A stretch of DNA of 64,000 nucleotides from Ramazzottius varieornatus (taxonomy: Eukaryota > Tardigrada > Eutardigrada > Parachela > Ramazzottiidae). This document shows positions 35,637 to 47,996 of the stretch, piece by piece. A program made the translations under genes and the position numbers. The notes beneath the pieces were generated by a model that had not been told where the DNA came from, did not search any database, and was given only the letters and a program-made list of their open reading frames with translations. Numbering within the stretch: position 1 is the stretch's first letter; every line of letters begins with the position of its first letter. The stretch spans positions 682,001 through 746,000 of the forward strand of contig BDGG01000017.1 of the NCBI GenBank assembly GCA_001949185.1, read 5' to 3'.

Positions 35637-36745
35637 CGATAACTCTCCTACAACAAGGCAGACATACACTGCCTCCTTTCCTCCTGTCCAAGCTACACAT
35701 CCCAGTTACATGACAACCCATGCTGCAAACTGTAATAAAGGAATTAACAATGTTCGATAGCCATCATTTATTTCCAATTTTACTGTCATTGGTCGATTCT
35801 CCATGCAGGATTGCAGGTGCAAATGCGCCAACAGGTCAAATCAATGGCACACTGGGCAGCACACGCAGCGACCCCACCCTCTCATAAATCTCATCATCAT
35901 TTCGACAGCCTTGTACAAGTGTACCAAAAACTTAGCCGTCGATAATGGGAGTGACAATTAAACGAGAGCGTAATTATTCTGTGACCAATAACGGTTTTGA
36001 TTCGCCGCATGCGCAAGTTTCATTGGCCATTCCATCTGGCTCCTTCTAACACCCATTTTCGACGGTTAATTTTTTGGTACACTCTGTATTTTGTCCCTAT
36101 TTCTCCAAGAGTGCTGGGTTTGTCATGGGTTCTCATCCTCCGGAGAAGAGGAGGAATCTCCTAAACTTACGTTAAATCACGGTAAGAATGTCGGATAGAC
36201 CGTTCTTTTGTCGTGCCAGCTTGATCCGAAGTCCACTCAAGACAGCTCACAACGATCCTGGCGACTGACCAATCCTTCCTCTTTCCCGTTCACCTGCTCG
36301 ACAGAATCTGCTCCGGTCCGTGGAACTGTACCTAAACGGCAGCAGCAATTCAACTAGAGCAGAAAGTCACGCCAAAAATCTGTCTCGCACAGTCGCACTG
36401 ACAAGTGAAAATTTGCCCGAGAAAATTAGAAAATTGATATCGCCGAACAAACAAGTGGAGGTCCGGCTGGGGCGTCGGCACGGCCCTGACTGAGGGATGT
36501 TTGCATGTCTGATGAGTCACAATCGTTCGAACTTCGCTGGCTTTGACGACACAGTATGAGGTAATTTCCCCTGTGGCCTGTGGGTGTATGGACAGATCGC
36601 GATCAAGACATTCGTCGAGCAGATATTCCATATTCGATCGGAAGTGCGGAACAATAGTCAGTCTGCACTATAATGTTTGTGAGCTTGCGTAATCATTGGT
36701 TTTCTTTTGCAGGTGAGAGGGTCTCCATGATATTGCTCCGTCGCG
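35637..36745. other. Intergenic region, no gene
   Basis: A 1.1-kb stretch between divergent UBA1 and the orphan at 36.7 kb. An acceptor-like tcttttgcag at about 36705-36714 suggests a 5' untranslated intron of the orphan. Nothing else is recognised. Confidence 0.45.
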
Positions 36746-37969
36746 ATGTCATCATCTGAATTATTCCTGCGTAACCACCGCTCCTTCTCTCATAAAGACG
36801 AATTTGGCTTTGATGATGGAGATCGTCGAGGCACCCGAGGCTTTCGGAGAGTCTTCGATCGCGATACTGTCTACTTACCTCTTAGAATTCCCGTCACTGT
36901 GGTGAGAAGAGAATCCTTGCCGGACCGTTCTCCCCACAATGGACAGTGGACGTCTTGGCAGAGACAAGAGAGATACAGAGCTGAAGATAGAGGGGATGAG
37001 TTGCATGCCCAAGCGGCAGTTCGTGGGAGGCATACGCGTGTGGTTGTGCGTGAGGTGCTGCAGCTGGTTGGCCATGGATATTCATATTCCAGACGGTGTA
37101 ATGCCACCTTCGTTCCGGCGCAAGTTAGACCGTCATTGACATTTGCCGAAGTTGAGCGCATCCTTTCTTGCTCTGACGCCAAAGTGAAAGAAGAGCGGTT
37201 GTCAACTTCGTTAACCTTTGCTGAAATTGAGCGTATTCTCAGCCAATCGAACATGGTAGAAGAAGAGCAAAACCCCGTGCAAGATGGTGCTGATACCGAT
37301 GGGCAGCCTTTACTGTGCAGGACCAACAGTGGGCAGGGATCTGCCGATCAAGGGGAGCCGCATGTGCAAGAACCAACTGATACGGATGCTCCGAAAGAGG
37401 ATGTTTCGCCCGCAACAAGTACCCTTCCGAAGGAGGATAAAGTGCTGAACCATGACGATACTGACCATGACCGAAGCAAAGAGGAGCAAGTCGAAGCCAG
37501 GATCACGAAGACGGTAAACGAGCTTGTCTTTGCCATAAAGAAGAACGTGACGGACGACTTGAAGCAGTTACAGAAGGCTCTGTCTGCTCCCCTGCCGGCC
37601 CGTCGAACCTCAGTTACCTCACGACTCAACTGTGGAATGATCCTGAAAGTGCCTGTCGAAGCCAAGGAAGAAGAAGGCCGACAAAGCAGCCCCATCTTTC
37701 GACGTCGAGCAGCCACCATGGCCTTCCACAGCAGTCCCATCACCGAGAGCAGTCCCATCACCGAGACGGAAGACACGATGAGCATCAGCAGTATAACCAG
37801 TGTCCGCTCGGGTAGGCGTACGCCTTTGGACAGCAGCAGCTTGGTCAACTTCCGTTCGCGTCTCAACAGCCTCCTGAGCCGCGACTCGCCTCGTAATCTC
37901 GCTGCCGTATACTCCATTAATAAACCAGCCCGTCGAAATACCATTTCTTTCGCCTACACTGTCCGTTAA
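36746..37969 (+). CDS. Orphan 407-aa protein with repeated SLTFAE-x-ERILS motif
   Basis: A single long exon opens MSSSELFLRNHRSF and ends FAYTVR with TAA. No known family or signal peptide is recognised. Around residues 130-170 a motif occurs twice: SLTFAEVERILSCS and SLTFAEIERILSQS, each predicted as a short amphipathic helix. The middle is acidic and Pro/Thr-rich (disordered). The C-terminal third holds several basophilic-kinase-like sites (RRTS, RRRAAT, RRNTIS; another RRES near residue 55) and a small repeat SSPITESSPITE. Codon use resembles neighbours. It may be a signalling or cytoskeletal adaptor regulated by phosphorylation, but that is inference from composition only. Confidence 0.7.
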   Translation: MSSSELFLRNHRSFSHKDEFGFDDGDRRGTRGFRRVFDRDTVYLPLRIPVTVVRRESLPDRSPHNGQWTSWQRQERYRAEDRGDELHAQAAVRGRHTRVVVREVLQLVGHGYSYSRRCNATFVPAQVRPSLTFAEVERILSCSDAKVKEERLSTSLTFAEIERILSQSNMVEEEQNPVQDGADTDGQPLLCRTNSGQGSADQGEPHVQEPTDTDAPKEDVSPATSTLPKEDKVLNHDDTDHDRSKEEQVEARITKTVNELVFAIKKNVTDDLKQLQKALSAPLPARRTSVTSRLNCGMILKVPVEAKEEEGRQSSPIFRRRAATMAFHSSPITESSPITETEDTMSISSITSVRSGRRTPLDSSSLVNFRSRLNSLLSRDSPRNLAAVYSINKPARRNTISFAYTVR

Positions 37970-38767
37970 ACTCAGGTCCCCTTTGAGCCCATAGCCTTTC
38001 CATAACTGTCATGCTATTTCGTACTCGTTAAGTCTCGTTGACCAATGATTTGTTGCGCTGACCTGATCTAGATTGTATTCGAGGCCTTGATGTGGCATTT
38101 TCATTCAGAGTTTTATTGACTGACGGTGACTGTTGCTCTCTTGCCCTGTCTATAGTGGGGCTCTTCCAAGAATTCAGATCCGATTATTTTGAGCATTTCA
38201 GTCTTTCCGTATGGTATTTTTGGTGTAAGGATATCTTTCATGTCGAGGCTTCTTTGCAGAAAAAGAAGACGCGGGTGCAAAGGGTCTACTTGCTGCGGCA
38301 TGGTAGGTCGGGGTTATGGCTTCTGGCCGTTTGGCTGGGGGAGTTCTGTCCAACTTGTAACCCGCAGCAAGTTTACACAATCGGAACTCGGAAGTGTCAG
38401 ATGACTTAGCCTGAATGTTGTTCCACAACAGCCGCTAACAGCTCATAATTTAAAACAGACTGCCTGCGCAAAAGCTGCTCATCACACAGTGTAGGAGAAG
38501 TCTAAACAGATCACCGTAGTACATGACGCCTCCAAAGTTGAAATCAGACTAGACAACAAAACTGACAGGATGCGCCGCTTAATTAACGCATCAAGTAGTG
38601 TATACCGTCGCTGTGCGCATCCATGCATACTACCGTACAATCGATACAAATCGAACAAGCTGGCACCTAGGGAGCCAGAGCAGCAAAGAAGCCAGTGAAT
38701 GTAGCGCTGTACAGAGCAGAGCAACTAAAGCAAGAGCAGACGATTAACTAAGATGCTTGCCGCTGTT
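37970..38767. other. Gene-free stretch between convergent genes
   Basis: This 800-bp interval holds the 3' ends of the orphan (+) and the MBOAT gene (-). No exon or repeat is supported. Confidence 0.45.
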
Positions 38768-41568
38768 CTATCCCGTGGCGGGTTTCTCGGCAAACTGAGC
38801 ATCTTTGCGAGCGCCGCCTGCCACGTCGCTGGGCTTCTTGTCACTGGGCAAAGCGCCATCCTCCTGGCCAGCCTTATCCAATCTGTAGGCCGTCACTTCC
38901 CCGTCCGCCTTCTTGGTGTCGCGGCGGGGCTTCTTCCAAAAGTAGGGAAGACCCACAACGGCTAACACAGCTACGATATGCAGCCAGAAGTACAAGGCCC
39001 TGCCAGAGAGAAAGAAAGAGCGTCAGTCTTTGTGCAAAGGCCGCACAGCGTAAGGGCATACTTGTAGATGTTCCAGGCATAGCGCAGTTCCAAGAGCACA
39101 AAGGGGAATGTGGTGTACGACAGGACGATCCTGGTGCAAAAGAAGGTGATGAAATCGTACAAGATCTGGGTGGAGCGCCATTTCTGGAAGGGCGGCCGGA
39201 AGACTCGTCGACCCTGTAACCAAAGACAGCCAAGCTTGGGCATCTTCTCCGATGAATAGTATTTATTGTCAGAAGGCAGAGGACCTGACCTACCCATCGA
39301 GCTGCTTCGGTGAAGAGCGCCCCACTCAGGAAGGTGACGTAGTAGCCAGGATAGAAACCTGTCCAGGCCAGAAGGCAACGCTTAGCCTACTTGCGGCACC
39401 TAAGTGGACCGAACTCGCACTTACCATGCCAGAATGCCGACAGACTGTAAGTGGCCACCATAGGCACCACCACGGCCCGATCATAGGCCACATATCGCAA
39501 CCAGCGAGCGGTGCAAGAGTTCCAGGCTGCCAAGCATCCTCGAAGATTGTAAGCGAACTGTGGATTATACATTATATGTAGATTACAGCATCCTCGTAGA
39601 TTATAGGCAAACCTACAACCGTCCTGTCAACCGTCCTGTGGAGTGCGGACCAAAGCCCTCCGTGTCCTACCAGGATACAAGACCTATCTTACCTCCACTT
39701 CGATGATATCAACGTTGCTGACCAAATCCCATCTCGCTTTTCCCAGCTCGTCGTACCTGCATAAGCAAACAGGCCGTTTCATGGCAACTACATACCAACT
39801 TATTTGAGACAAGACTTGGTGAAGACGGCATAGATAAGGGAGCTTAGTACCCGTTAAAGCCCAGGCCGGAAGCGTTGGCCACAGCGTCGGCTAAAAACAG
39901 TTGGTACATTATACTATAACGAAGACAGCGTTTGACAATGTGGGCAGTATGCATGCTTACACAGAAGCCAAGCCAGGTAGTACTTGAGACGGATGAAGGT
40001 GGTGGCGATGAGGATATAGAACATCAGCTGGAAGAAGGACAGCTTGCTGACAACCGCATCGTCTGCAACGACATAAAAGGCTCACTCTTAGGGAAAGGTG
40101 CGATAATAAGAGCCGAGAAAAGGCTGCTTACCGGTCAAGAGTTCCAGCGGGACAGCAGCGACCAAGGTGATATGAAGATAACACAGCGCGGCCGCCGTCA
40201 GAACTTTGCGTGTAACCGGCCATAAAGGGGAAGGGTGGAACTGCGGCGGTGGCAGCAGTTCTTCCTCTTCCGAGCCGGCAGCCGTACCGTCCGCTTTGGG
40301 CACGGACTTGATATCCTCGTTCTTCTTGTAGCTACTGGGATTAACGGAACGGCCCTGGATAAAGTCCATGTACTCGTCGAAGAAGCAGAAGGGCCCTGCA
40401 GTATGCAAAGGCATGTGCCTGTCAGCGCACAATTGACCCCTAGAGAACTAAAGATGGTAAAGGCTGCCAACTTACCACACAGCAGGGACTGGAAGGAGAA
40501 GACATAGGAGCAAAAGACCCAGTAGTCCGGTGTGCTTCTGCAACGACATCATCCCATGTAGGACCAAGCCTCCATGACTCAAATTCATACAGATATAGGG
40601 GGCAATGGCCTTACTTGATGGCATGGCGGGCCTGTTCTGGGATTCGCAGTTGTCCAGGTCGCTCTCGCTCCTTGCCGCCATCGTGGATGGCAAAAGCATA
40701 TGCCGTGATCTTTTGGACAATGACCATCATTGGCCTATATCATTGACCAGCATCGTAGATGAGATCGTAGCCATGGAATTTCTTCGACAGACTTACATTG
40801 TAATGTCTAGAGAGTATCCGCCATAATCGTTGACCATTCGGTAAATGTGCAGATACCTGTTAGCAGTTGAAGATACATGACCAATTCTCTAATCAGGAAG
40901 AACTAGGGATGTGTAGACGGTGTTTTTTACTTACGAAAGATAGCCGACGGCAGTAACAAAAACGATGAGATGAGAGTACTTGGGCAGGCTGAAGTAGCTA
41001 ATGGCATAGCAGACGGTGGTGATGGCCCACAAATACAACGATCGCCTGTAAAAGTAAGCAACAATGTGATACGCGCTTATTCTCATCATTTCGAACATGA
41101 CTTTTGTACTCACAAGCCGAAGCAGAAGAGGGCCGTGACAACTCCACCCAAACCTACGTACAAACACCAAGAATAGGCGCGTTGATGTAAGGCATAGTAT
41201 ATAAGAGGGACGAAAGTTCTCTGCTTGACCACTGACCACAAACTAGCAGACGGTAGTTGTGGTTTTTCTTCTTCTCAGCTGGCAAGTATAGCCGCAGTAG
41301 TGTCCCAATGATGATGCCAAATAGTTCGCATATCAGAAAGTTAATCTGCAGATAAATATGCAAGGCTCGTCGAGACAGAGCATGGCTATTTTGCTCGGTG
41401 TGAAGACGACAAAGAATACTGCCTGCTGACCTGATCCAGTTCAATACCAAAACGATCGGCTACAGGCTGGAAGAGCGTCGAGCCCTGGAAATAAATGCTG
41501 GGAATCTCCGCTCCTTGAAATAACTTTTGCCCTGAGAATTTGTAACGCATAGGCATTGCTCCCGACAT
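38768..41568 (-). CDS. MBOAT lysophospholipid acyltransferase (MBOAT1/2-like)
   Basis: A multi-pass endoplasmic-reticulum enzyme of phospholipid remodelling that re-acylates lysophospholipids. The start MSGAMPMRYKF (ATG 41566-41568) leads to hydrophobic helices (INFLICELFGIIIGTLLRLY, VVTALFCFGL, LIVFVTAVGYLS). The loop CFFDEYMDFIQGRSV matches the FKDYxxFIEGRSY region of MBOAT1/2. YDELGKARWDLVSNV corresponds to the conserved GYDENGxARWDLISN, followed by NSCTARWLRYVAYDR and the catalytic histidine segment SAFWHG near 39.44 kb. The last helix is followed by a Lys/Asp-rich tail ending FAEKPATG. About ten exons. Exact substrate (lyso-PE, -PS or -PC) cannot be told. A short tandem duplication at one exon boundary is described in findings. 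Confidence 0.9.
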
Positions 41569-42866
41569 GATGGCGGATGAAGGAGTAACTCAGCTGCCAG
41601 TTAGGAAGATACAGTAGATAGTCCGATGGCAAGTCCAAGAGCGAGCTGCAGCCCTGTCACATTACGGTCGGACCTTCAAAGATGGGTTGATAGTTCGAAC
41701 CAGCAGCTTGTCCAAGAAAAGAATGCAACCAGTTTACTTACAGTAATACAGTGTACTTATATAGCACGAGAGTATCCCTCCTCGTCCCTGATGCCTGATC
41801 AGTCATCCAGTCTCACTCCCAAGTATACTACTTTATTGGTCCGAATGCACCAGCGATTCCAGTTAAAGAAAAAAATTCATCTCAAACGTGGAAAGTTGCA
41901 TGCCAGAAGGTAACAGTGAGGCGAGGAGCACCATTCTAACTTAACTTATAACACAACCTTGGAGACGTTAATTGGAATTTATCAGTATGTAGGTTGCTCA
42001 TTTGCGTCTTCTTGAATTCCGGTCGTCTCCTCTTGGGCCTTGGCTGAGTTGGCTTGCGGAAAATTTCCCAGACTATCTCAAGGGTGAACACGAACAGCTA
42101 GCCCGCAGCACGGGCAGGGGTTACGATGGATGCTAAAGGGCATCGTGCTTAAAGCTTAAAGTGCTCCTCATCGCGACTAAGGAAACCTCCGTCCCAGTGG
42201 AGCTAGTGGTCTGCTTATACTCTGGTGAACTGTAGAGATAAGTCACTCATTCCCATTTGAAGCCCATGATCCCAATCATGATGCCATCAGTCATTACTGG
42301 TATTCGCCTCGGCCCCTTTTCGAACCTGGGGGCTTGCAAAGTGGGCCGTTCACCACTGGGGCTGACAAATCCTCTGTTGATTTTTCGACAAAGTTCCAAA
42401 CGCTGATATCCCTCCGATCCTTCGCATCCGTACGCCATACTGATCTGATATTTGCACCGCAGGAGCTTGAAGGTTGAAAGAAGAAGCGACGCTATCTGAG
42501 GTAAGTTGGGATGGTGGTTACCTGTGCGCAGCTGCCATGGCCCAGCTGTATATCGCCGGTTTGTTGTTGACAGCTGAGTGCCGTTGAAGCCATCAAATGC
42601 TCAGCCAGCATGTGATCAGCGCTTAACAGTCCCAATTACGTAATCACACTTTGGCTCTAATCGTTTCCCGTTAAGTGGAATATTTTCAAGGCTAATGCGA
42701 TACAGTACGGTCGTTTATAGGGATTTGATCTTGCAGGTTGGTGACACTGGATTACGAGGTGGATAAGGGAGGTGGGGATACTGCAGCGAGGGTAGTGGGA
42801 GCGCGGAATGCAAGAGAGCTGACCTGCCATTGTGGGAGGTGTCATTGAGGGAGAAGGAGCGGCAGG
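41569..42866. other. Intergenic region between divergent MBOAT and Pumilio genes
   Basis: A 1.3-kb interval likely carrying both promoters and Pumilio 5' untranslated exons. No coding exon or repeat is supported. Confidence 0.45.
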
Positions 42867-45800
42867 ATGATGCCTGTCAGTGGTCGAACCCGACGTTTGA
42901 GCAGTGACGACTCGACCATTCGCTATTATCCCAACGTGGTGGATGTACAGGCCGAAGCGGCGCTGGCGCAACAACAGGGGCAGCATTCGCGATGGCGAGG
43001 CTCTACTGATGACAGTAACCAGGTACAACTTTCGGGCTTTCTGCATGAATTGATGGTATGTTGACGAGCACGATGATTGCAGATGCTGAGCCATTCAGCG
43101 GCCAAGCAATTATGGGATACGGGCCTGACTTCGTCCTCATCCGCCGCAGACGGGCTGTCCGACCATCTGCTGTCCGGTGCCAGCATCTCCGAAGATCGCA
43201 AGACTGCCTTCAGCAGTCCATGGCGCAGTGAACGATCCATCTGGAGTGGCTCTTCTACACGACCAGGTGAGACTATCGCTAAGACGAACAAGCCTTGAAG
43301 CAAGAAGAAAAGCGCCATTTGACTATGGCAGGCCGATCAGGGACCTGCGTACTGAACCATGCTGTAAATGAATGATAGAGTAATTGTGGGCTGGGCGCTG
43401 CACAGCGATCGCTGTTCTATGGCGAGACTGATGCTGACAATTTTGTGTGCCATGGTTTACTGTTGCAGCTTATGGAGTATCGCAGCCCATCTCGATGCAG
43501 CAACAACGGCAAGGCCAGTCGGGGCGGAGTAACGCAGGGCAGGAGGGCGACGATGGCTACTTCAACGGCGACAGCTCCTCCATGCTGTCGCCGCGTTCTC
43601 AGACGGACACCATGACACGACTGGTCTACGATGTCCTCTCTTCCTCACCGGCCACGGCGCCCAAAGAGGTGGAACTACGCCGGCGGATGCAGCAGCTGGA
43701 GTTGAGCCAGCACAACGCCGCCGCCAGTCGCGCCGACCGCTCAACGGGAAGTGACTCTGGCACCTCCTCCATTGCGCCCTCAGAGGCCACCCTGCTTGGT
43801 GGGGCAGCTAGTGAAGGCCAAGATAACGACGAAGAGGACTTTAACGGCAGTAGCCGGCGGGTGCCGGAGAGGAGCGGCAGACATCGCTTGGAGAAGAACA
43901 TGTCCAGCTCCAAGATGGGCCAAAGCTTTGCTCGACTCAGCGAAGAAGGGTATCATATTGATTGTGACTTCCGTTCCATAGTACGATGGCGAAATAGTGT
44001 TTCTGTCCTTGTGCAGGAGTCCGGAGAAGCAGCATCTATCACCACCGGCAAGCGAGGCCCTTCAGCTGCGGGATAGTGCTGATAGCTTGTTGTCGGCGTC
44101 GGCGTCGACGGGCAGTGCTCAAGGTGGGCTTATGGATGGCAAGAAGCAACAGATGAAAGGTGGTGGAGGGATCAGCCAAAGCAAGAGCCAGGACACTATG
44201 GCCAGTCAGCAGGCTAAAGCAACAACGGCAGCAGTGGCCAACAGTCAGTATGGCACTTGCGCTCGGCGAAGTTCCCATCGGCACCATTCGGGCCAGCAGC
44301 AGCAACGCCGCTCCAGTGACATGTCTCTTCCACAAGATGTCTACTACCGCACCATACCGGACCAGCAGCAGCAGCCGCCGCAGCCGGACTTGTCCAACTT
44401 TGCTTTCCCTGATAACATGGCTATCTATGATTACGGGCAAGGTCTGGGAAAGTCCATGGCGCTACCGGCCATGGACTTTAACCAACAGGTACATGGCAGA
44501 TACTTGTGACGTACCTGCATACACTCTCCTCAAGCTATTGTGGCATTTAGTTAATAGGCTAGTTCATGATGCCTATAATTATGTTGGTTTGGACGTTGAT
44601 TTTACGCTGTGCTGGTAGATGGCGGCCATGTTGCAACAGCAGCAACAACAGCAGCAGCAGCAGCAGAATAACCAAGCGCAGCCGATGATGATGGCGACAG
44701 CGGGGATGTTTGGTGGGGAGATGGGAGGAGGCGGGGCAGCCTACAGTCCCAACTTTAGCGCCATGCCCATGTACGCCACCAATACTGCCACCACTTCCTG
44801 GATACCCTTCTACGCCACCAGCTCCACAACGGACCTTAGTCAACGGCCACTAGTCGATCCACGTCTCTCGCCACTACCCTTGGCTAATAGCTCTAGCACT
44901 GTAAGTCCACTGTCAATGCCAGATTCCCCCACTTAAGGCAAGGTCCCCCTGTACAACAAGGCACAGTATATGGTCTTGCTTTCAGGCTGTCAGTCGTCCC
45001 GATTCAGCATTGGCCTTTTTTACGCCAGCTGGCGCCTACTGGGATCAAGCGTCGGGGGCCTTTGTGCAGGTGGGCAGTCCGCTGTCCCACTCGACACTAC
45101 AAGCCGCCATGCAACAGCAGCAGCAACAGCAGCAGCAACAACAACAACAACGGCTGGCCATGATGATGAATCAAAGCCAAGGAGCAACGGGGCAGAGCAA
45201 GGGTCGGCAGCCGGAGACGCAGCCGCTCTTTGCCAGTATGAGCGGTCTAGCAGGGCCGGCCACGGCCGCCATCAACGTCATGTACGCCAGCAGCCCGCCA
45301 GCCCTCTACAACTACCTGGAGATGATGTCGCCACCGACCTACCAGTACTTTAACCAGGCCATGACCACCCTCAGCACGGCCAGTGTCCAGCCAGCAGCGC
45401 CACGGGAAGATAGGAATGGGCCGCTGATGGCTGGTCGACGGGATAACGGCCGCAGTGGCCAAGTGACGACAGGCCAGCAGGAGAGACTGGTGCACCATAA
45501 GCTGCCCTCTGCCAATAGCGCCGCCTTCTTCCCGCCCAGCACCATCGAGCCGATGGGCAGTGGCCCACCAGGCCCTCTCACCACCCGAAGCCGCCTCTTG
45601 GAAGATTTCCGCAATAACCGGTAGGAAGACGTGACGTTAGGCAGCAGCTCTCTTCCTTTGCAAAATGTCCCAGCGCAAGGGGTCAGTCTAGTAGGAAATA
45701 ACTGGTGACTTTGTTTGCAGGCATCCCAACTTGACATTCCGCGAAGTACAAGGCTACATTGTGGAGTTCTCGCAGGACCAGCATGGCTCGCGCTTCATCC

Positions 45801-47193
45801 AGCAGAAGCTGGAACGGGCCACGCTGCACGAGAAGCAGATCGTGTACAACGAGATGCTACCCACCGTTCTCCACCTCATGACTGACGTCTTTTCCAACTA
45901 TGTCGTCCAGTAAGTGGCGCTCTTTCCTACTCCCTTGTCCACACCCCCCATGGGCAAGACTAGAGAGAAAGCTTGGCTGTCTGTCATTTTCATACAGGAA
46001 GTTTCTGGAGTTGGGAACGGCAGAACAGAAGGAGACGCTGAACAAGATCATCATTAAGAACGTCATTGGTCTGTCACTGCAGATGTACGGCTGTCGGGTG
46101 GTGCAGAAGGCGCTGGAAGTGATGACGTACGGCCAGCAGCAGGAAATTGTCCAGCATTTGGATGGTAGCGTCATCAAGCTGATCAAGGACCAGAATGGCA
46201 ACCATGTCATCCAGAAGGCTGTCGAGAGCGTCCCCTCCGAACTGATTGGCTTCATTCCCCGCGCCTTCCTGGGCCAGGTACAGTGGACGGCACCCATCCT
46301 GTCCTCCCTGCCTCAGCCCATGTCCTTTCTCTCTTGTAGGTCTACGTGCTGGCGGCTCATCCTTATGGCTGTCGCGTCATTCAGCGCATCCTGGAACACT
46401 GCACCGACGAACAGACCAGGCCTCTTCTGGACGAAATGTTCCACTACATTGACGAACTGGTAATTAAAAGGGACGCACAATCTAAGGCAGGCTACACCGT
46501 ACATGCCCTCCGTCTTCTTTGTAGATTGTCAACGAGTATGGCAACTACGTGGTGCAGCACGTCATTGAGCATGGCAAGAGTGACGATCGGGCGCGCTGCA
46601 TCGACTCCTGCCTGGGCAAGATGATCACCCTCAGCCAGCACAAGTTCGCCAGGTATTTATCTCCCCTTAAGCTCAGCACCGCCAGTGCACTCTCTGTCCA
46701 TTCACAACAGCAGCTATCACTTCAACGGTCCTTCTGCTCTGTCATTGCAGCAATGTCATTGAGAAGTGCGTGCTGCACGCTAACCGCCTGCAACGCGTCG
46801 TCATGATCGAAGAGATCTGCAACGCCAATGGCAACGGGTAGGTCCCCCCTAAGTCGACATGCTCCACTGGCCCTAACTGCTTTCTGTATCCTTGTTGTTT
46901 GTAGGCCGCACAATGGCTTGTTTGCCATGATGAAGGATCCCTTTGGCAATTACGTGGTGCAGAAGCTGCTGGACATTGCCGAAGCGCCACAACGCAAGCT
47001 ACTGCTGACCACTATCCGACCCTTTGTCCCCCAACTGCGCAAGCTGTCCTATGGCAAGCACATTCTCAACAAGGTCGAGCGCTACTTGCCCAGCAAGGCC
47101 ATCCCCACTAGCAGTCACCCCAGCATCCTGGAGAGCGCACCCATGGAAATGCCTCACTTCGCTTCAAGCAACAGCAGCACTAACCTTGTATAG
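42867..47193 (+). CDS. pum: Pumilio RNA-binding translational repressor
   Basis: A PUF-family protein that binds UGUANAUA-type motifs in mRNA 3' untranslated regions and represses translation or promotes decay in the cytoplasm. Starts [15 protein letters not shown] (42867). The long disordered N-terminus contains family landmarks [32 protein letters not shown], polyglutamine tracts, and [15 protein letters not shown] at the domain entrance. The eight-repeat PUM-HD is spread over several exons: [97 protein letters not shown] and [13 protein letters not shown]. All triplet residues used for base contact look standard for Pumilio. It ends SNSSTNLV with TAG at 47191-47193. About 1,050 residues in a dozen exons. 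Confidence 0.96.
44631..44670 (+). repeat. pum: CAG/CAA polyglutamine tract in Pumilio
   Basis: An interrupted CAG/CAA run near the start of an exon encodes about 11 consecutive glutamines. A second run at about 45113-45151 encodes 13. Mixed codons suggest selection on the peptide rather than a simple DNA repeat, and such tracts are common in Pumilio N-termini. Confidence 0.85.
45113..45151 (+). repeat. pum: Second CAG/CAA polyglutamine tract in Pumilio
   Basis: Mixed CAG and CAA codons encode a run of about 13 glutamines in the disordered N-terminal region. Confidence 0.85.
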
Positions 47194-47996
47194 AGACAAA
47201 GACTTGTATCTATATCACCCCCTGTAGAGAGACTGTATATTGTGTATTTCTACTTTATACACTGTACAGTAACCGTGCGCCACCTTTATCGACTAACTTT
47301 GTAGTCATATCTTGTGACCGATCCATCGAACGGTTAGCAACGAACAGCCTATGTTCTCTTGATCTGTGTATTTTCAAGCGTGCAGTTTTCACATTTTACA
47401 ATGCTTTTAGTAGAGACAGATCCGAAAGAGGATGTGCCAATTTGCCAAATATAAGAAAACACTTTCTGAGCGGGTTGATTTCGACGACCTCGGAGAAGGT
47501 CCGGGTGGAATAAGTATAAATCGATGCACGTTGACCTCCGCTACTGACTCCGATTCTTTGAAATATTGTCGATTCGGGTTTTATATATTTTGACCGGGGA
47601 GTTTTGCAGTCTTAATTACCCGTGGAGTGTCTTAGAATAAATCATGCAGTCAATACGACCAGCAAATGAGATATCGAAATTTCTGATCGCATTTTTTTTA
47701 TGGACGAAAATAAATCTTATTTTGACCGCACCCGATAGGATTTCGTGGTACCCCGTATCTCGCTCTGCCATCAGTGATTCTTACGATGTCGATATGAGCA
47801 CGAGTAAGAGGTAAGGAAACAAGTGACCTTGTGTCGATGATGACTGGTCAGGATCTGATGTGCTAAAGAGCTCAGTGAGTCAAAAGAAACGGGCGGGACG
47901 GTAAATGCCAGTTCTACATCCTCGATATTTTCGGGTGGCTTATTTTTGAACTGGCAGGAAGACAAATAATTTTTGCTGCCTCTTGCATCTGCAAAA
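47194..47996. other. Gene-free, AT-rich stretch
   Basis: This holds the Pumilio 3' untranslated region (tgtatattgtgtatttc near 47233) and then AT-rich DNA without supported genes. Confidence 0.45.
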
